Source: Gaiellasilicea sp963789355
GTDB taxonomy: Bacteria; Actinomycetota; Thermoleophilia; Gaiellales; Gaiellaceae
DNA: 64,000 nucleotides
Reading direction: 5' to 3'
Assembly: GCA_963789355.1 (NCBI GenBank)
Contig: CAWBKK010000009.1
Span: 78,326-142,325, forward strand
Shown here one piece after another: positions 46,120-55,410 of the stretch (position 1 is the stretch's first letter; each line of letters begins with the position of its first letter). Below the pieces are notes generated by a model. That model worked only from the letters and a program-made list of their open reading frames with translations. It was not told where the DNA came from and made no database searches. The translations under genes and the position numbers were made by a program.

Positions 46120-46928
46120 GAGGCCGAAGTGTACCCGCGGTCGAAGGCGGCTCTGAGCGCCTCGGCGGAGGCGCCGCCCTCGCTGTAGCCGGACGTTCCG
46201 GCATCGCGCAGCTCCTGCGCGCCTCCGATCAGCGCGCCATAGGCGACCTTGGCCAGCGCACCGCCGGTGGAGACGCGGCGGACGCCGATCGAGCCGAGCT
46301 CGGAGACGCTCGGGCCGTTCGGCAGGGCGAGGACGTTCACCGGGACGCCGACCTCGTCCACGACTCTCGCGATCGCTTCGCGGTCGGCGAGCCCCGGCGC
46401 GTAGACGACGTCGGCCCCCGCATCGCGGTAGGCCTGCAGGCGGGCGATCGTGTCGTCGAGGTCGCCGACGCCGTGAAGGTGGTTCTCCGCGCGGGCGGTG
46501 AGCACGAGCGGCGCTGCTGCGGCCGCGATCGCCACGCGCTCGGCCGCGACCTCGAGCGCCTCGATCGCTCCCGTCGCCGGATCGAAGTCCTCGATCGAGC
46601 AGCCCGCCGCGCCGGCATCGGCGAGCAGGCGGACGGTCTCCTCGACGCCACCAGGCTCGTCGGGGAAGCAGCGCTCGCTGTCGACGTTCAGGGGCAGCGT
46701 CGTCGCGGCTGCGATCCGGGCCACGTGCGCCACGAGCTCCTCGCGCGTCACCTGCATGTCGAGCTTGCCGAGCGACCAGGCGAGCCCGGCGCTCGTCGTC
46801 GCGAGCGCCTCGAAGCCGAGCGACGCCAGCAACTTCGCGGAGCCGACGTCCCACGGGTTCGGCATGACGAAGATCCCGTCGGCGTGGAGTGCACGGAAGC
46901 GAGTCATCCGGCCCTCGACCATGGCCAC
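46116..46928 (-). CDS. Isocitrate lyase/PEP mutase family protein
   Basis: The 270-residue TIM-barrel protein shows the family segments PNPWDVGSAKLLASLGFEAL, LPLNVDSERCFPD and GCSIEDFDPATG. The lyase-type KKCGH motif is absent, so it is not isocitrate lyase itself but closer to the small phosphonopyruvate/2-methylisocitrate-like group (carboxyvinyl-carboxyphosphonate mutase-related). The substrate is open. Coupled with fumC through a GTGA overlap. Confidence 0.82.
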   Translation of the reverse strand: MAMVEGRMTRFRALHADGIFVMPNPWDVGSAKLLASLGFEALATTSAGLAWSLGKLDMQVTREELVAHVARIAAATTLPLNVDSERCFPDEPGGVEETVRLLADAGAAGCSIEDFDPATGAIEALEVAAERVAIAAAAAPLVLTARAENHLHGVGDLDDTIARLQAYRDAGADVVYAPGLADREAIARVVDEVGVPVNVLALPNGPSVSELGSIGVRRVSTGGALAKVAYGALIGGAQELRDAGTSGYSEGGASAEALRAAFDRGYTSAS

Positions 46929-46970
46929 AAGCTAGCTGCACCTCGGGGGATGCGGCGGGCCGCGGAACGC

Positions 46971-47024
46971 GGCCCTTCAGGGGTCTTCGCGCGACGCCGG
47001 ATCCGCTCCCGCGGATTCGGCGTC
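46971..47024 (-). repeat. Hairpin repeat, family B, copy 2
   Basis: Read on the minus strand it repeats the layout of 39480-39535: 14-base arms (47024-47011 / 47006-46993), one mismatch at the same place, four-base loop, then AAGACCCCTGAAGGG. The apical stem differs from copy 1 by a compensatory T-A to C-G change. It is downstream of tRNA-Phe on that strand and could end its transcript. Confidence 0.7.
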
Positions 47025-47039
47025 TTGCGCCAACAAGGA

Positions 47040-47112
47040 TGGCGAGAGCCGGACTTGAACCGGCGACACCACGGTTTTCAGCCGTGTGCTCTACCAACTG
47101 AGCTACCTCGCC
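47040..47112 (-). tRNA. tRNA-Phe (anticodon GAA)
   Basis: On the minus strand: acceptor GGCGAGG with TCTCGCC (one G-T pair), D-arm GCTC/GAGC, anticodon stem CACGG/CCGTG around loop CTGAAAA giving GAA, and T-arm with TTCAAGT. The discriminator is A; CCA is not encoded. It is divergent from the arginase gene. Confidence 0.95.
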
Positions 47113-47148
47113 TCAGGCGCTCGGATTGTAGCCAGTAGGTTTCCGCCC

Positions 47149-48051
47149 GTGGCTGCAGGCAAGCAAGTCGCGATCATCGGCGCGGCGCTCGATCTCGGCG
47201 CGGGGCGCCGCGGGGTCGACATGGGCCCGTCTGCGATCCGCTACGCCGGGCTGCACGAGCGCTTGCAGGGGATCGGCTACGACGTCCTCGACTGGGGCGA
47301 CGTCGAGACCGCGGTGCTCGAGGCGACCGAGGAGACCGACGAGAGCGCCCGCTACCTGCCCGAGATCAAGGCGGCCTGCGGGCGGGTCGCCCGGCTCGTG
47401 GGGCTCGCACTCGACCAGGGCCTGGTGCCGCTCGTCCTCGGCGGCGACCACTCGGTCGCGATGGGAACGCTCGGCGGGCTGGCCCGGACCGCCGGAGTCG
47501 GCGGCGTGCTCTGGATCGACGCGCACAGCGACCTGAACACGCCCGAGACGTCGCCGACCGGCAACGTCCACGGGATGCCGCTGGCCGCCGCGATCGGCCT
47601 CACGGACGAGCGCTTCGACAACGCCTCCTGGACGCTGCCGGCGGTCGAGCCGGAGCGCGTCGCGCTCGTCGGCCTGCGCTCGGTCGATGCGCGCGAGCGC
47701 GAGCGGATCCGCGAGCTCGGGATCCGCGCGTACACGATGAGCGACATCGACCGGATCGGGATCGAGCGTGCGATCCGCGAGTCGCTGGCCCATATCGCGG
47801 GGCCCGGCTTCGTCCACGTTTCGCTCGACATGGACGCCCTCGACCCCGAGGTCGCGCCGGGCGTCGGCACGCCGGTGCGCGGCGGCCTCTCCTACCGCGA
47901 AGCGCACCTGGCGCTCGAGCTGGTCGCGGAGTCGGGCCTCGCCGGCTCGCTCGAGGTCGTGGAGGTGAACCCGATCCTCGATCGCGAGAACACGACCGCC
48001 GCGCTCGCCGTCGAGCTCGTCGCGAGCGCGCTCGGCAAGACGATTCTCTAG
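47149..48051 (+). CDS. Arginase/agmatinase family ureohydrolase, probable arginase
   Basis: The protein has 300 residues from GTG 47149. Manganese ligands are in GGDHSVAMG (near 103), DAHSDLN (near 124) and SLDMDALDP (near 225). DMGPSAIRYAGL near the N-terminus and VEVNPILDRENTTA at the C-terminus are arginase features. It splits arginine to ornithine and urea. An ornithine-cyclodeaminase-family gene lies elsewhere in the window. It meets the methyltransferase tail-to-tail, sharing CTAG. Confidence 0.9.
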   Translation: MAAGKQVAIIGAALDLGAGRRGVDMGPSAIRYAGLHERLQGIGYDVLDWGDVETAVLEATEETDESARYLPEIKAACGRVARLVGLALDQGLVPLVLGGDHSVAMGTLGGLARTAGVGGVLWIDAHSDLNTPETSPTGNVHGMPLAAAIGLTDERFDNASWTLPAVEPERVALVGLRSVDARERERIRELGIRAYTMSDIDRIGIERAIRESLAHIAGPGFVHVSLDMDALDPEVAPGVGTPVRGGLSYREAHLALELVAESGLAGSLEVVEVNPILDRENTTAALAVELVASALGKTIL

Positions 48052-48857
48052 CGTGCGCTCGTCACGAGCGCGACGCCCGGAAGCACGTAGCCACTCTCGG
48101 TGCGGTACGGCTCGAGCCGGGCCTGCGCGGCCTCATCGACCTCCGCACGTTCGTCGTCGTCGAGCTGCTCGAGCGCCGCACGCAGCTTCGCGGCGAGCGA
48201 TGACACCACGCGCCGGTACTCGGCCCAGTCCGTGGCCGGGAACTGCACCGGCACCTCGGTCACCGAGATCTCCTCGAAGCCGGCCGCGCGGACGAGCTCC
48301 TCGATCTCTCCAGGCTCGCTGAGCGCGAACTGGTTCGCCTCGCCCGGCTTCGGCGGCTCGAGATGGCCCCGCTCGATCAGGACGGGGCCATACGCGGTCG
48401 CCCAGGGGTTGCGCTTCGCGGGCGCCCAGGTCGCGAAGGCGAGCGGACGGCCGGACCGGAGCACGCGGCGCGTCTCGCGCATCGCGCGATCCGGCTCGGG
48501 AACGAGCATGTAGCCGAAGCGCGAGACGACGGCGTCGACGCTCGCGTCGGGGAGGTCGATCGCCTGCATGTCCATCACGCGGTGCTCGGCGCCCGGCACG
48601 CCGCGCCGGCGAGCCGCCTCGACCATCACGCGAGAGAGGTCGGTCGAGATCACCCGCGCACCCCGAGCGCCGAGCGCCTGCGTGACGTCGCCCGTGCCGG
48701 ACGCGAGATCGAGGACGGTGTCGCCCGGGCCTGGGTCGACGGCTGCGACCAACGCGTCGGCAACCGGCGCGCCGAAGGCGGACACCGTCGCCTGCTCGGC
48801 CTCCCAGCCGACCGCCGCGGCGTCCCAGAGGCGGCGATCGTCCTCGCTCGTCGTTAC
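48048..48857 (-). CDS. Class I SAM-dependent methyltransferase
   Basis: The protein has 269 residues. Motif I is VLDLASGTGDVTQALGARG (near 47), followed by VMDMQAIDLPDASVDAVVSRFGYM. The substrate is unknown. Its N-terminus begins at codon GTA (48855-48857), overlapping the TAA stop of the oxidoreductase gene upstream; no better start is near. A single base change (GTA to GTG) would make it a normal GTGA junction and the other stop TGA, so I suspect a consensus error. Confidence 0.83.
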   Translation of the reverse strand, partial: VTTSEDDRRLWDAAAVGWEAEQATVSAFGAPVADALVAAVDPGPGDTVLDLASGTGDVTQALGARGARVISTDLSRVMVEAARRRGVPGAEHRVMDMQAIDLPDASVDAVVSRFGYMLVPEPDRAMRETRRVLRSGRPLAFATWAPAKRNPWATAYGPVLIERGHLEPPKPGEANQFALSEPGEIEELVRAAGFEEISVTEVPVQFPATDWAEYRRVVSSLAAKLRAALEQLDDDERAEVDEAAQARLEPYRTESGYVLPGVALVTSAR

Positions 48858-49873
48858 GCCGTCACCCCGCTGAACTGCGGCAGGATGTCGCGTCCGTAGG
48901 CCGCAAGCGTCTCCTCCTGCCCATGCGTCATCAGGTAGATGTTGAACTGGTCGACCCCGACCGACTCGAGCTCGCGGAGCTTCGCGATCACTTGCTCGGT
49001 GTTGCCGATCGCGCAGAAGCGGTCGCAGATCTCGTCGGTGACGAACTCGCCGTGCTTGGCGCCGACGCGGGAGTGCTCGTTGTAGTCGTAGAACTTCCGC
49101 GCCTCGACGTAATCGGTCAGCACCTTCGGGACGACCGAGCCGTCGGTGCCGTAGCGGTCGATCAGATCCTGGACGTGGTTCGACACCATCGCCGGGAACC
49201 ACCGCACCTGGTCGCGCGCGTCGGCGAGGTCGTCGGAGATGTGGCTCGGGGCACTGACGATGCACTTGAGCGCCGCCGGGTCGCGGCCGGCCTCGTCCGC
49301 CGCCTTCCGGGCGGTGTCCATGATCCAGACGATGATGTCCGGGTCGGCGAGCTGGATGATCACGCCGTCGCCCTGCCGCCCCGCCACCGCCAGCGCCTTC
49401 GGCCCGTAGCCGGCGACGTGCATCTCGATCTCGGGCAGCTCCGGCCGCACCCACTTCAGCTGGAGCTCCTTCTCGTTCCAGGTGACCTCCTTGCCGTTCA
49501 TGAACGGCTTGATCATCGTCAGCGCCGCTTCGAAGTCCGCGACCCTCATCGGCTTGCGGCCGACGTAGCGCACCGCCGAGTCGCCGCGGCCGACGCCCAT
49601 GATCATCCGGCCGTTCGAGATGTCCTGCAGCGTCGCGTAGGCGCTCGCCAGCACTGTCGGGTCGCGCGTGGCGGGGTTCGTGACCATGTGGCCGAGCTTG
49701 ATCTTCGACGTCTCGTTCGCGACGAGCGCCATCACCGGCATCGACTCCTGCCAGAGGACGTGCGAGTCGTACGTCCAGGCGTACTCGAAGCCCTGCGCCT
49801 CGGCGAGCTTCACCAGCTCGATCAGGCGCTGGTACGGCGGATCGGGAAGGACGGTGACGCCGAAGCTGAGCAT
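48854..49873 (-). CDS. Luciferase-like F420-type oxidoreductase
   Basis: The 339-residue protein is an LLM-family TIM barrel. It has GVTVLPDPPYQRLIELVKLAE, NETSKIKLGHMVTNPATRDP, the GRMIMGVGRGDSAVRYVGR segment and EIEMHVAGYGPKALAVAGR, as in F420-dependent dehydrogenase-like proteins related to methylene-H4MPT reductase. It may use F420 or flavin. It is upstream of the methyltransferase and near carbamoyl-amino-acid hydrolase and dihydropyrimidinase genes, so a redox step on a pyrimidine or hydantoin is possible, but that is inference. Confidence 0.85.
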   Translation of the reverse strand: MLSFGVTVLPDPPYQRLIELVKLAEAQGFEYAWTYDSHVLWQESMPVMALVANETSKIKLGHMVTNPATRDPTVLASAYATLQDISNGRMIMGVGRGDSAVRYVGRKPMRVADFEAALTMIKPFMNGKEVTWNEKELQLKWVRPELPEIEMHVAGYGPKALAVAGRQGDGVIIQLADPDIIVWIMDTARKAADEAGRDPAALKCIVSAPSHISDDLADARDQVRWFPAMVSNHVQDLIDRYGTDGSVVPKVLTDYVEARKFYDYNEHSRVGAKHGEFVTDEICDRFCAIGNTEQVIAKLRELESVGVDQFNIYLMTHGQEETLAAYGRDILPQFSGVTA

Positions 49874-49928
49874 GGGACCCCCGGAGGTCGTGGCAGGGAA
49901 AGAGGCATTCTCGCGCGAATCCCGCCGC

Positions 49929-50375
49929 GTGGCAACGTGGCCCTACTACCTGTTCGCCGTCGCCGCGGGCGCGATGCTGCCGATCCAGTTCGGGATCAAC
50001 GCGCAGCTGGCGAGCTGGGTCGGCAATCCGGTCCGGGCGACGTTCGTCTCGTTCGCGGTCGGCGCTGCCGTGCTGCTCGTCGCGATGCTCCTCTTCGCGC
50101 GGAGCTGGCCCGCGGGGGAGCAGCTCGGCGGCGCCCCGTGGTGGGTCTGGGTCGGCGGCTGCTTCGGCGCCTTCTACGTCCTCGGCTCCGTCGTCACCGC
50201 GCCGAAGCTCGGTGCAGCCGCGCTCTTCGCGTTCATCCTCGCCGGCCAGGCGGTCGCCTCGCTCGCAGTCGACCACTTCGGCTGGGTCGGCTTCGACGAG
50301 AACCCGGTCACGCCCGGCCGCCTGCTCGGGCTGGCGCTCGTCGCGGCCGGCGTCGCGGCAGTCCGCTTCCTCTAG
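49929..50375 (+). CDS. DMT-superfamily transporter (YdcZ/DUF606-like)
   Basis: The protein has 148 residues from GTG 49929; GTG 49890 (just after GGAGG) and ATG 49872 are alternatives. Five membrane helices with QFGINAQLASWVGNPVRATFVSF, GAPWWVWVGGCFGAFYVLGS and PKLGAAALFAFILAGQ. It is a paralogue of the gene at 2030-2485, and the two share WWYW/WWVW and LGAAA motifs. Substrate unknown; position suggests catabolite transport. It ends on CTAG shared with the hydrolase gene. Confidence 0.8.
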   Translation: MATWPYYLFAVAAGAMLPIQFGINAQLASWVGNPVRATFVSFAVGAAVLLVAMLLFARSWPAGEQLGGAPWWVWVGGCFGAFYVLGSVVTAPKLGAAALFAFILAGQAVASLAVDHFGWVGFDENPVTPGRLLGLALVAAGVAAVRFL

Positions 50376-51613
50376 CGGGCGGCCGCCCAGACAAGCGTCT
50401 TCGTCGCCAGGCGGTCGAGGGCCCGGACGGCGAGCTCGAGGTGCTCGGGCTTCGTGTCCTCGAGCTTCGTGTGGCTGAGTCCGCGGAGGCTCTGGACGAA
50501 GACCATCACGGTCGGGACGCCGGCGCGCGAGACCTCGGCGGCGTCGTGGAGCGGGCCGCTCGGAAGCCGGTGCGAGGTGCCCGCGACCTCCCGGATCGCC
50601 TCGTCCGCGAAGCCGACGAGCGTCTCGTCGAACAGGATCGGCTCGATCTGCCAGATCCGCTCGAACTCGACCTCGAGCCGCTCCTCCGCCGCGAAGCGCT
50701 CGCACGCCTCCCGCACCTGCTCCCACATCGCCGCGAGCTTGTCCGCGTCGAGGTGGCGCATGTCGAGCAGCTGCTCGGCGGTCTCGACGACGGAGGTGAC
50801 GATCCCGGGCCTGCAGATGACGCCGCCGCTCGTGAGCACGGCGCCGTCGCCGACGCGGGCGGCGATCTCGCGCAGCTCGAGCGCGAGCTTCGCGGCGCCG
50901 GCGAGCGCGTCGCGGCGCTGATCCATCGGCGTCGAGCCGGCGTGCGCGGCCTGGCCGCGCCAGGTGATCCGGTGGCGCTCGACGCCGAACGTGCCGAGCA
51001 CCGCGCCGAGCGGCAGGTCGATCGACTCGAGCACCGGCCCCTGCTCGATGTGCAGCTCGAGATAGGCGGCGGCGCTCTCGAGCTGCGAACGCGCCTCGAG
51101 CGCGGAGTCGAGCTCGACGCCGTGCTCCCGGAGCGCGTCCGGCAGCGCGACGCCGTCGCGATCCTTCAGCTCGCGCAGCTCGTCCTGGTCGGCCATCGAG
51201 CCCGCCGCCGCCGAGGAGCCGAAGAGCGAGCGGCCGAAGCGGGCGCCCTCCTCGTCGGCCCAGTTGACGAGCCGCACCGTCACCGGCGGCGTCCTCTCCT
51301 CGGCGATCCGGCGCAGCACCTCGACCGCGGCGACGACGTTGAGGCAGCCGTCGAGCCAGCCGCCGTTCGGGACCGAGTCGATGTGGCCGCCGATCAGCAC
51401 GGCACGGTCCGAGTCGCCGCGGAGCGTCCACCACTGGTTGCCGGCCGCGTCGACCTCCTCCTCCAGCGGCAGGCCCTCGAGCTTCGACGCCAGCCAGTCC
51501 TGCGCCGTCACCCAGGTCGGCGTCCAGGCGACCCGCTGGGCGCCGTTCTCGTCGCCGGTGAGCTCGCGCAGCTCGCGCAGCTCCTCGACGGTGCGGGACG
51601 GATCCAGCGGCAC
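50372..51613 (-). CDS. N-carbamoyl-L-amino-acid hydrolase/beta-ureidopropionase (M20 family)
   Basis: The 413-residue enzyme has full family length. Metal ligands are in GGHIDSVPNGGWLDG (near 76), NWADEEGARFG (near 117) and ELHIEQGPVLE (near 186), with the late His in GLSHTKLED. WRGQAAHAGSTPMDQRRDA marks the dimerisation lid. It removes carbamoyl groups to give amino acids, or beta-alanine from N-carbamoyl-beta-alanine. With the dihydropyrimidinase at 55411-56826 it would complete ring opening and decarbamoylation. It diverges from the ABC operon. Confidence 0.92.
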   Translation of the reverse strand: MPLDPSRTVEELRELRELTGDENGAQRVAWTPTWVTAQDWLASKLEGLPLEEEVDAAGNQWWTLRGDSDRAVLIGGHIDSVPNGGWLDGCLNVVAAVEVLRRIAEERTPPVTVRLVNWADEEGARFGRSLFGSSAAAGSMADQDELRELKDRDGVALPDALREHGVELDSALEARSQLESAAAYLELHIEQGPVLESIDLPLGAVLGTFGVERHRITWRGQAAHAGSTPMDQRRDALAGAAKLALELREIAARVGDGAVLTSGGVICRPGIVTSVVETAEQLLDMRHLDADKLAAMWEQVREACERFAAEERLEVEFERIWQIEPILFDETLVGFADEAIREVAGTSHRLPSGPLHDAAEVSRAGVPTVMVFVQSLRGLSHTKLEDTKPEHLELAVRALDRLATKTLVWAAAR

Positions 51614-51652
51614 GCGGCGATCCTAACCATGGAGTGTGGTACGAAATACGCG
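51614..51652. promoter_or_regulatory. Divergent control region of hydrolase and ABC importer
   Basis: Only 39 bases separate the two start codons. The middle holds ACCA, seven bases, TGGT (from 51627), a small dyad that could be a regulator half-site pair, then GGTACGAAATACG. Two overlapping promoters must lie within or extend into the coding ends. No regulator gene is in this cluster. Confidence 0.4.
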
Positions 51653-52548
51653 ATGTCGAGCGCCGCAGTCGCCCGTCCGGTCGTCGACGCCTCGTCGGGA
51701 GCACCCGCTGCCCGCACTGCGCAGCGCCGGGCTCTCGCTGCTCGTCCTTGTCGTCCTCTGCGCGCTCTGGGAGGCGTACAAGTGGTTCGGCGAGCGGCTC
51801 GAGCTGACGCGGCCGTTTCCCGGTCAACGAGCGGACGATGCCGCACGTCTACGACATGGTCGGCCAGCTCTTCGAGCCGTCGCGGCGCAACGGGCCGCTG
51901 CTGATCGACGTGCTGCTCGACGCCGCCGCCTTCACGGCGAAGGAGGCCGCGGCCGGCTTCCTGCTCGGCGCCGCGATCGGCTTCGCGATCGCGGTCGTCC
52001 TCTCGGAGTCGAGGCTGCTGCAGCGCGGCTTCCTCCCGTACATCGTCGCCTCGCAGACGATCCCGATCCTCGCGATCGCGCCGATGGTCGTCGTCTGGGT
52101 GAACCCGAAGCTGCCCGAGTCGCTCGCCGGCTGGGGCGCGGTCGCCGTGATCGCCGCCTACCTGACCTTCTTCCCGGTCACGATCAACACGCTGCGCGGG
52201 CTCCAGTCCGCCGACCCGCGCGCGCTCGAGCTGATGCGCTCGTACGCCGCGAGCCGCTGGAGGATCCTCTGGAAGCTGCGGATCCCGGCCTCGTTCCCGT
52301 TCCTCTTCACGGCGCTGAAGATCGCGGCGCCGGCGGCCGTCGTCGGCGCGATCATCGGCGAGCTGCCCTCGTCGATCCAGGACGGGCTCGCGGGCGCGAT
52401 CCTCAACTTCAACCAGTACTACGTCACCTCGCCCGAGAGCCTCTGGGCGACGAACATCGTCGCGGCCGCGCTCGGGATCCTCTTCTTCGTCGTCGTCGCG
52501 ATCGCCGAGCGGCTGCTCGTCCGCCGCGCGCCGGAGAACGTCGCATGA
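51653..52548 (+). CDS. ABC transporter permease (SsuC/ThiX-like), two frameshifts
   Basis: The gene starts at ATG 51653. One extra G in GGG (51697-51699) and one extra C in CCC (51819-51821) break the frame; removing both gives 297 residues. The later, unbroken part has six-helix permease features: QTIPILAIAPMVVVWVN and the cytoplasmic EAA-type loop ELMRSYAASRWRILWKLRIPASFPFLF. It is one of two permeases for an NMT1/THI5-type importer. Its stop overlaps the ATPase start (ATGA). Substrate inferred from neighbours: a pyrimidine or hydantoin. Confidence 0.85.
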
Positions 52549-53371
52549 GCGCGACGCAGCCGCCGTCTCGGTCACCGGGCTCTCGAAGCGCTTCGAGCGC
52601 GGCGACGTGCTCGCGCTCGAGCGGATCGACCTCGACGTGCAGCCGGGCGAGTTCGTCTCGCTGATCGGCCCGTCGGGCTGCGGCAAGTCGACGCTGCTGC
52701 GGATCATCGGCGACCTGATCCGGCCGAGCGAGGGCGAGGTGCTCGTCAACGGCAAGACCGCGCACCAGGCCCGGCTCGACCGCGACTACGGGATCGTCTT
52801 CCAGGACGCCGTCCTCTACGACTGGCGCACGGTCGCGAAGAACATCGCGCTGCCGCTCGAGATGGCCGGCTGGGACCGGAAGCGCCGCGAGACCCGCGTC
52901 GGCGAGATGCTCGACCTCGTCGAGCTGACCGGCTTCGAGAAGCACCATCCCTGGCAGCTCTCCGGCGGGATGCAGCAGCGCGTCTCGATCGCGCGGGCGC
53001 TCTCGTTCTCGCCGCCGCTGCTGCTGATGGACGAGCCCTTCGGCGCCCTCGACGAGATGACGCGCGAGCGGATGAACAACGAGCTGCTGCGGATCTGGCA
53101 GGAGACGCTCTCGACGGTCGTCTTCGTCACGCACTCGATCGCCGAGTCGGTCTTCCTCTCGACGCGCGTCGTCGTCATGTCCGCGCGCCCGGGCCGGATC
53201 GCCGGGATCGTCGAGATCGACCTGCCGCAGCCGCGCGGCCCGGAGACGCGCGAGCATCCCCGCTTCGCCGAGCTGATCACGCAGGTGCGGCGGCTGCTCC
53301 GCAAGGGCCACGCGCTCGACGCGCCCGAGGAGGACGAGACGCCGCTCTACGTCGCGGAGGAGGGGCTGTGA
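52545..53371 (+). CDS. ABC transporter ATP-binding protein (SsuB/TauB-like), one frameshift
   Basis: A base is missing near 52556 (ACGCA should be ACGGCA), restoring ATG 52545 with the frame of the rest; 275 residues. Walker A is GPSGCGKST, the signature LSGGMQQRVSIARAL and Walker B LLLMDEP. The Q-loop is VFQDAVLYDW. It powers the importer. Both ends overlap its permease neighbours by four bases. Confidence 0.9.
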
Positions 53372-54184
53372 GCGTCGTCGCTCCCGTCCCGCGCGGAACG
53401 CTCGGCGCCCGCGTGGGCAGCGGCGCCGTCGACTGGATCCCGGCGCTGGCGGTGTTCGTGCTCGGGATCCTCCTCTGGGAGGGGCTCGTCCGCGGCGCTC
53501 GACGTCCAGCGCTTCCTGCTCCCCGCGCCCTCGGCGATCCTCGACACGCTCTGGGAGGAGCGCGACCTGCTCTGGTCGGCCGGGATCTACACCTTCTCGG
53601 AGGCGCTCGGCGGCTTCGTGATCGGCAGCACGCTCGCGATCCTCTCCGCGATCGTGCTCGCCCGCTTCCGCAGCCTCGGCCGCGCGCTGATGCCGTTCGC
53701 GATCGCCGCCAACGCCGTCCCGATCATCGCCTTCGCGCCGATCACGAACCAGTGGTTCGGGCCGCTCGAGAAGACGTCGAAGATGGCGATCGCGGCGATC
53801 CTCGTCTTCTTCCCGGTGATGGTGAACACGCTGCGCGGCCTGACGTCGGTGCGGCCGCAGTCGATCGAGCTGATGCGCTCCTACGCCGCCGGGGAGGTCG
53901 AGATCTTCCGGCGCGTGCGGATCCCGAACTCGCTGCCGTATCTCTTCTCGGCCTTGAAGGTGGCGACCGTGCTCGCGATGATCGGGGCAGTCGTGGGCGA
54001 GTACTTCCTCAGCTCGCAGGAGGCGCTCGGGTTCCAGATCAGAAACTCGGCCGCGCTCTTCCAGTTCGAGCTCGCGTGGGCTGCGATCGTGGTTGCGAGC
54101 GTGCTCGGAATCCTGTTCTACTCGGCCGTCGCACTCGTCGAACGGCTGACGATGAGCTGGCATCCGTCCTTCAGGGCGGACTGA
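53368..54184 (+). CDS. ABC transporter permease, second subunit, one frameshift
   Basis: GTG 53368 overlaps the ATPase stop. One extra G near 53494 (CGCGGCG for CGCGCG) separates the first helix (ALAVFVLGILLWEGLV) from the rest; corrected length is 271 residues. The EAA-type loop ELMRSYAAGEVEIFRRVRIPNSLPYLF and NAVPIIAFAPITNQWFG resemble the first permease. A separate permease pair is normal for this subfamily. Confidence 0.85.
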
Positions 54185-54224
54185 CAGTGTCAAGAGGGCA
54201 AACGAACGAAGGAAAGGACAGCGC

Positions 54225-55379
54225 ATGAAGAAGGCTCGGATCTGGCTCCTGCTCGCCGGCCTGCTCGCCGCGCTCACGCTCGTGGTCGCCGGGTGCGGCA
54301 GCGACGACGACGAGGCCGGCGACACCGGAGCGTCGCGACGACCTCGGAGGAGCCGCAGGAGCTCGACGCGGTCACGCTGCAGCTGAAGTGGGTGACGCAG
54401 GCGCAGTTCGCCGGCTACTACGCGGCGCTCGAGGAGGGCTACTACGAGGACGAGGGCCTCGACGTCGAGCTCAAGCCCGGCGGCCCGGACATCACCCCGG
54501 AGCAGGTCGTGGCGAGCGGCCAGGCCGAGTTCGGGATCGACTGGCTGCCGGCGCTGCTCGCGGCGCGCGACCAGGGCGGCGACCTCGTCAACATCGCGCA
54601 GGTCTTCTCGAGGAGCGGCATGACCGAGGTGACCTGGAAGGACAGCGGCATCACCGACGTCGCCGGGATGAAGGGCAAGAAGGTCGGCGTCTGGTGCTGC
54701 GGCAACGAGAACGAGCTCTACGCCGCGCTCGTCAAGAACGGGATCGACCCGAAGAACAAGGACGACGTCACGATCGTCAACCAGCCGTTCGACATGAACC
54801 TCTTCCTGAACCGCGACGTCGACGCCGCGGCGGCGATGACCTACAACGAGCTCGCGCAGGTGCTCGAGACGGAGAACCCGGACACGGGCGAGCTCTACCA
54901 GCTCGACGACCTGAACGTGATCTCGATGGAGGACGCCGGCACGGCGATGCTCGAGGACGGGATCTTCGTCCAGGGCGAGTGGATCGCCGACGAGGCGAAC
55001 CAGGACATCGCGAAGCGCTTCCTGAAGGCGAGCTTCAGGGGCTGGGTCTTCTGCCGCGACAACCAGGACGAGTGCCTCCAGCACGTGCTCGACAGCGGCC
55101 CGACGCTCGGTGAGGGCCACCAGGTCTGGCAGCTGAACGAGATCAACGCGCTGACGTGGCCGAACGACGACCGGCATCGGCGTGATGGACGAGGCCGCGT
55201 TCCAGCGGACCGCCGACATCGCGAAGCAGTTCGGCGTGATCAAGGCCGACGCGTCGAGCGACGCCTACCGCACCGACCTCGCCGAGGCTGCCGTCAAGGA
55301 GCTCGAGGACGAGGGCGTCGACGTCAACGGTGCAGACTGGGAGAAGGAGACCGTCGAGGTCACGCCCGGCGGCGAGTAG
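54225..55379 (+). CDS. ABC transporter substrate-binding lipoprotein (NMT1/THI5-like), two frameshifts
   Basis: ATG 54225 opens a lipoprotein signal (LTLVVAGC, lipid on the cysteine near residue 25). A base is missing at 54327-54328 and one extra C lies at 55171-55172; the balanced edits give 384 residues. QLKWVTQAQFAGYYAALEEGYY and the GKKVGVWCCGNENELYAAL pocket region are typical of NMT1/THI5 proteins, which bind pyrimidine-like ligands. Neighbours favour a pyrimidine or hydantoin as ligand. Confidence 0.88.
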
Positions 55380-55410
55380 AGCGAGACGACACCGAGAAGG
55401 GAGATCCGCA

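Noticed and set aside
46957..46975. Stem GGGCCGCG-GAA-CGCGGCCC as a strong terminator
   Set aside because: The stem is perfect but no T-tract follows on either strand; it overlaps the end of the second family B repeat and is described there instead.
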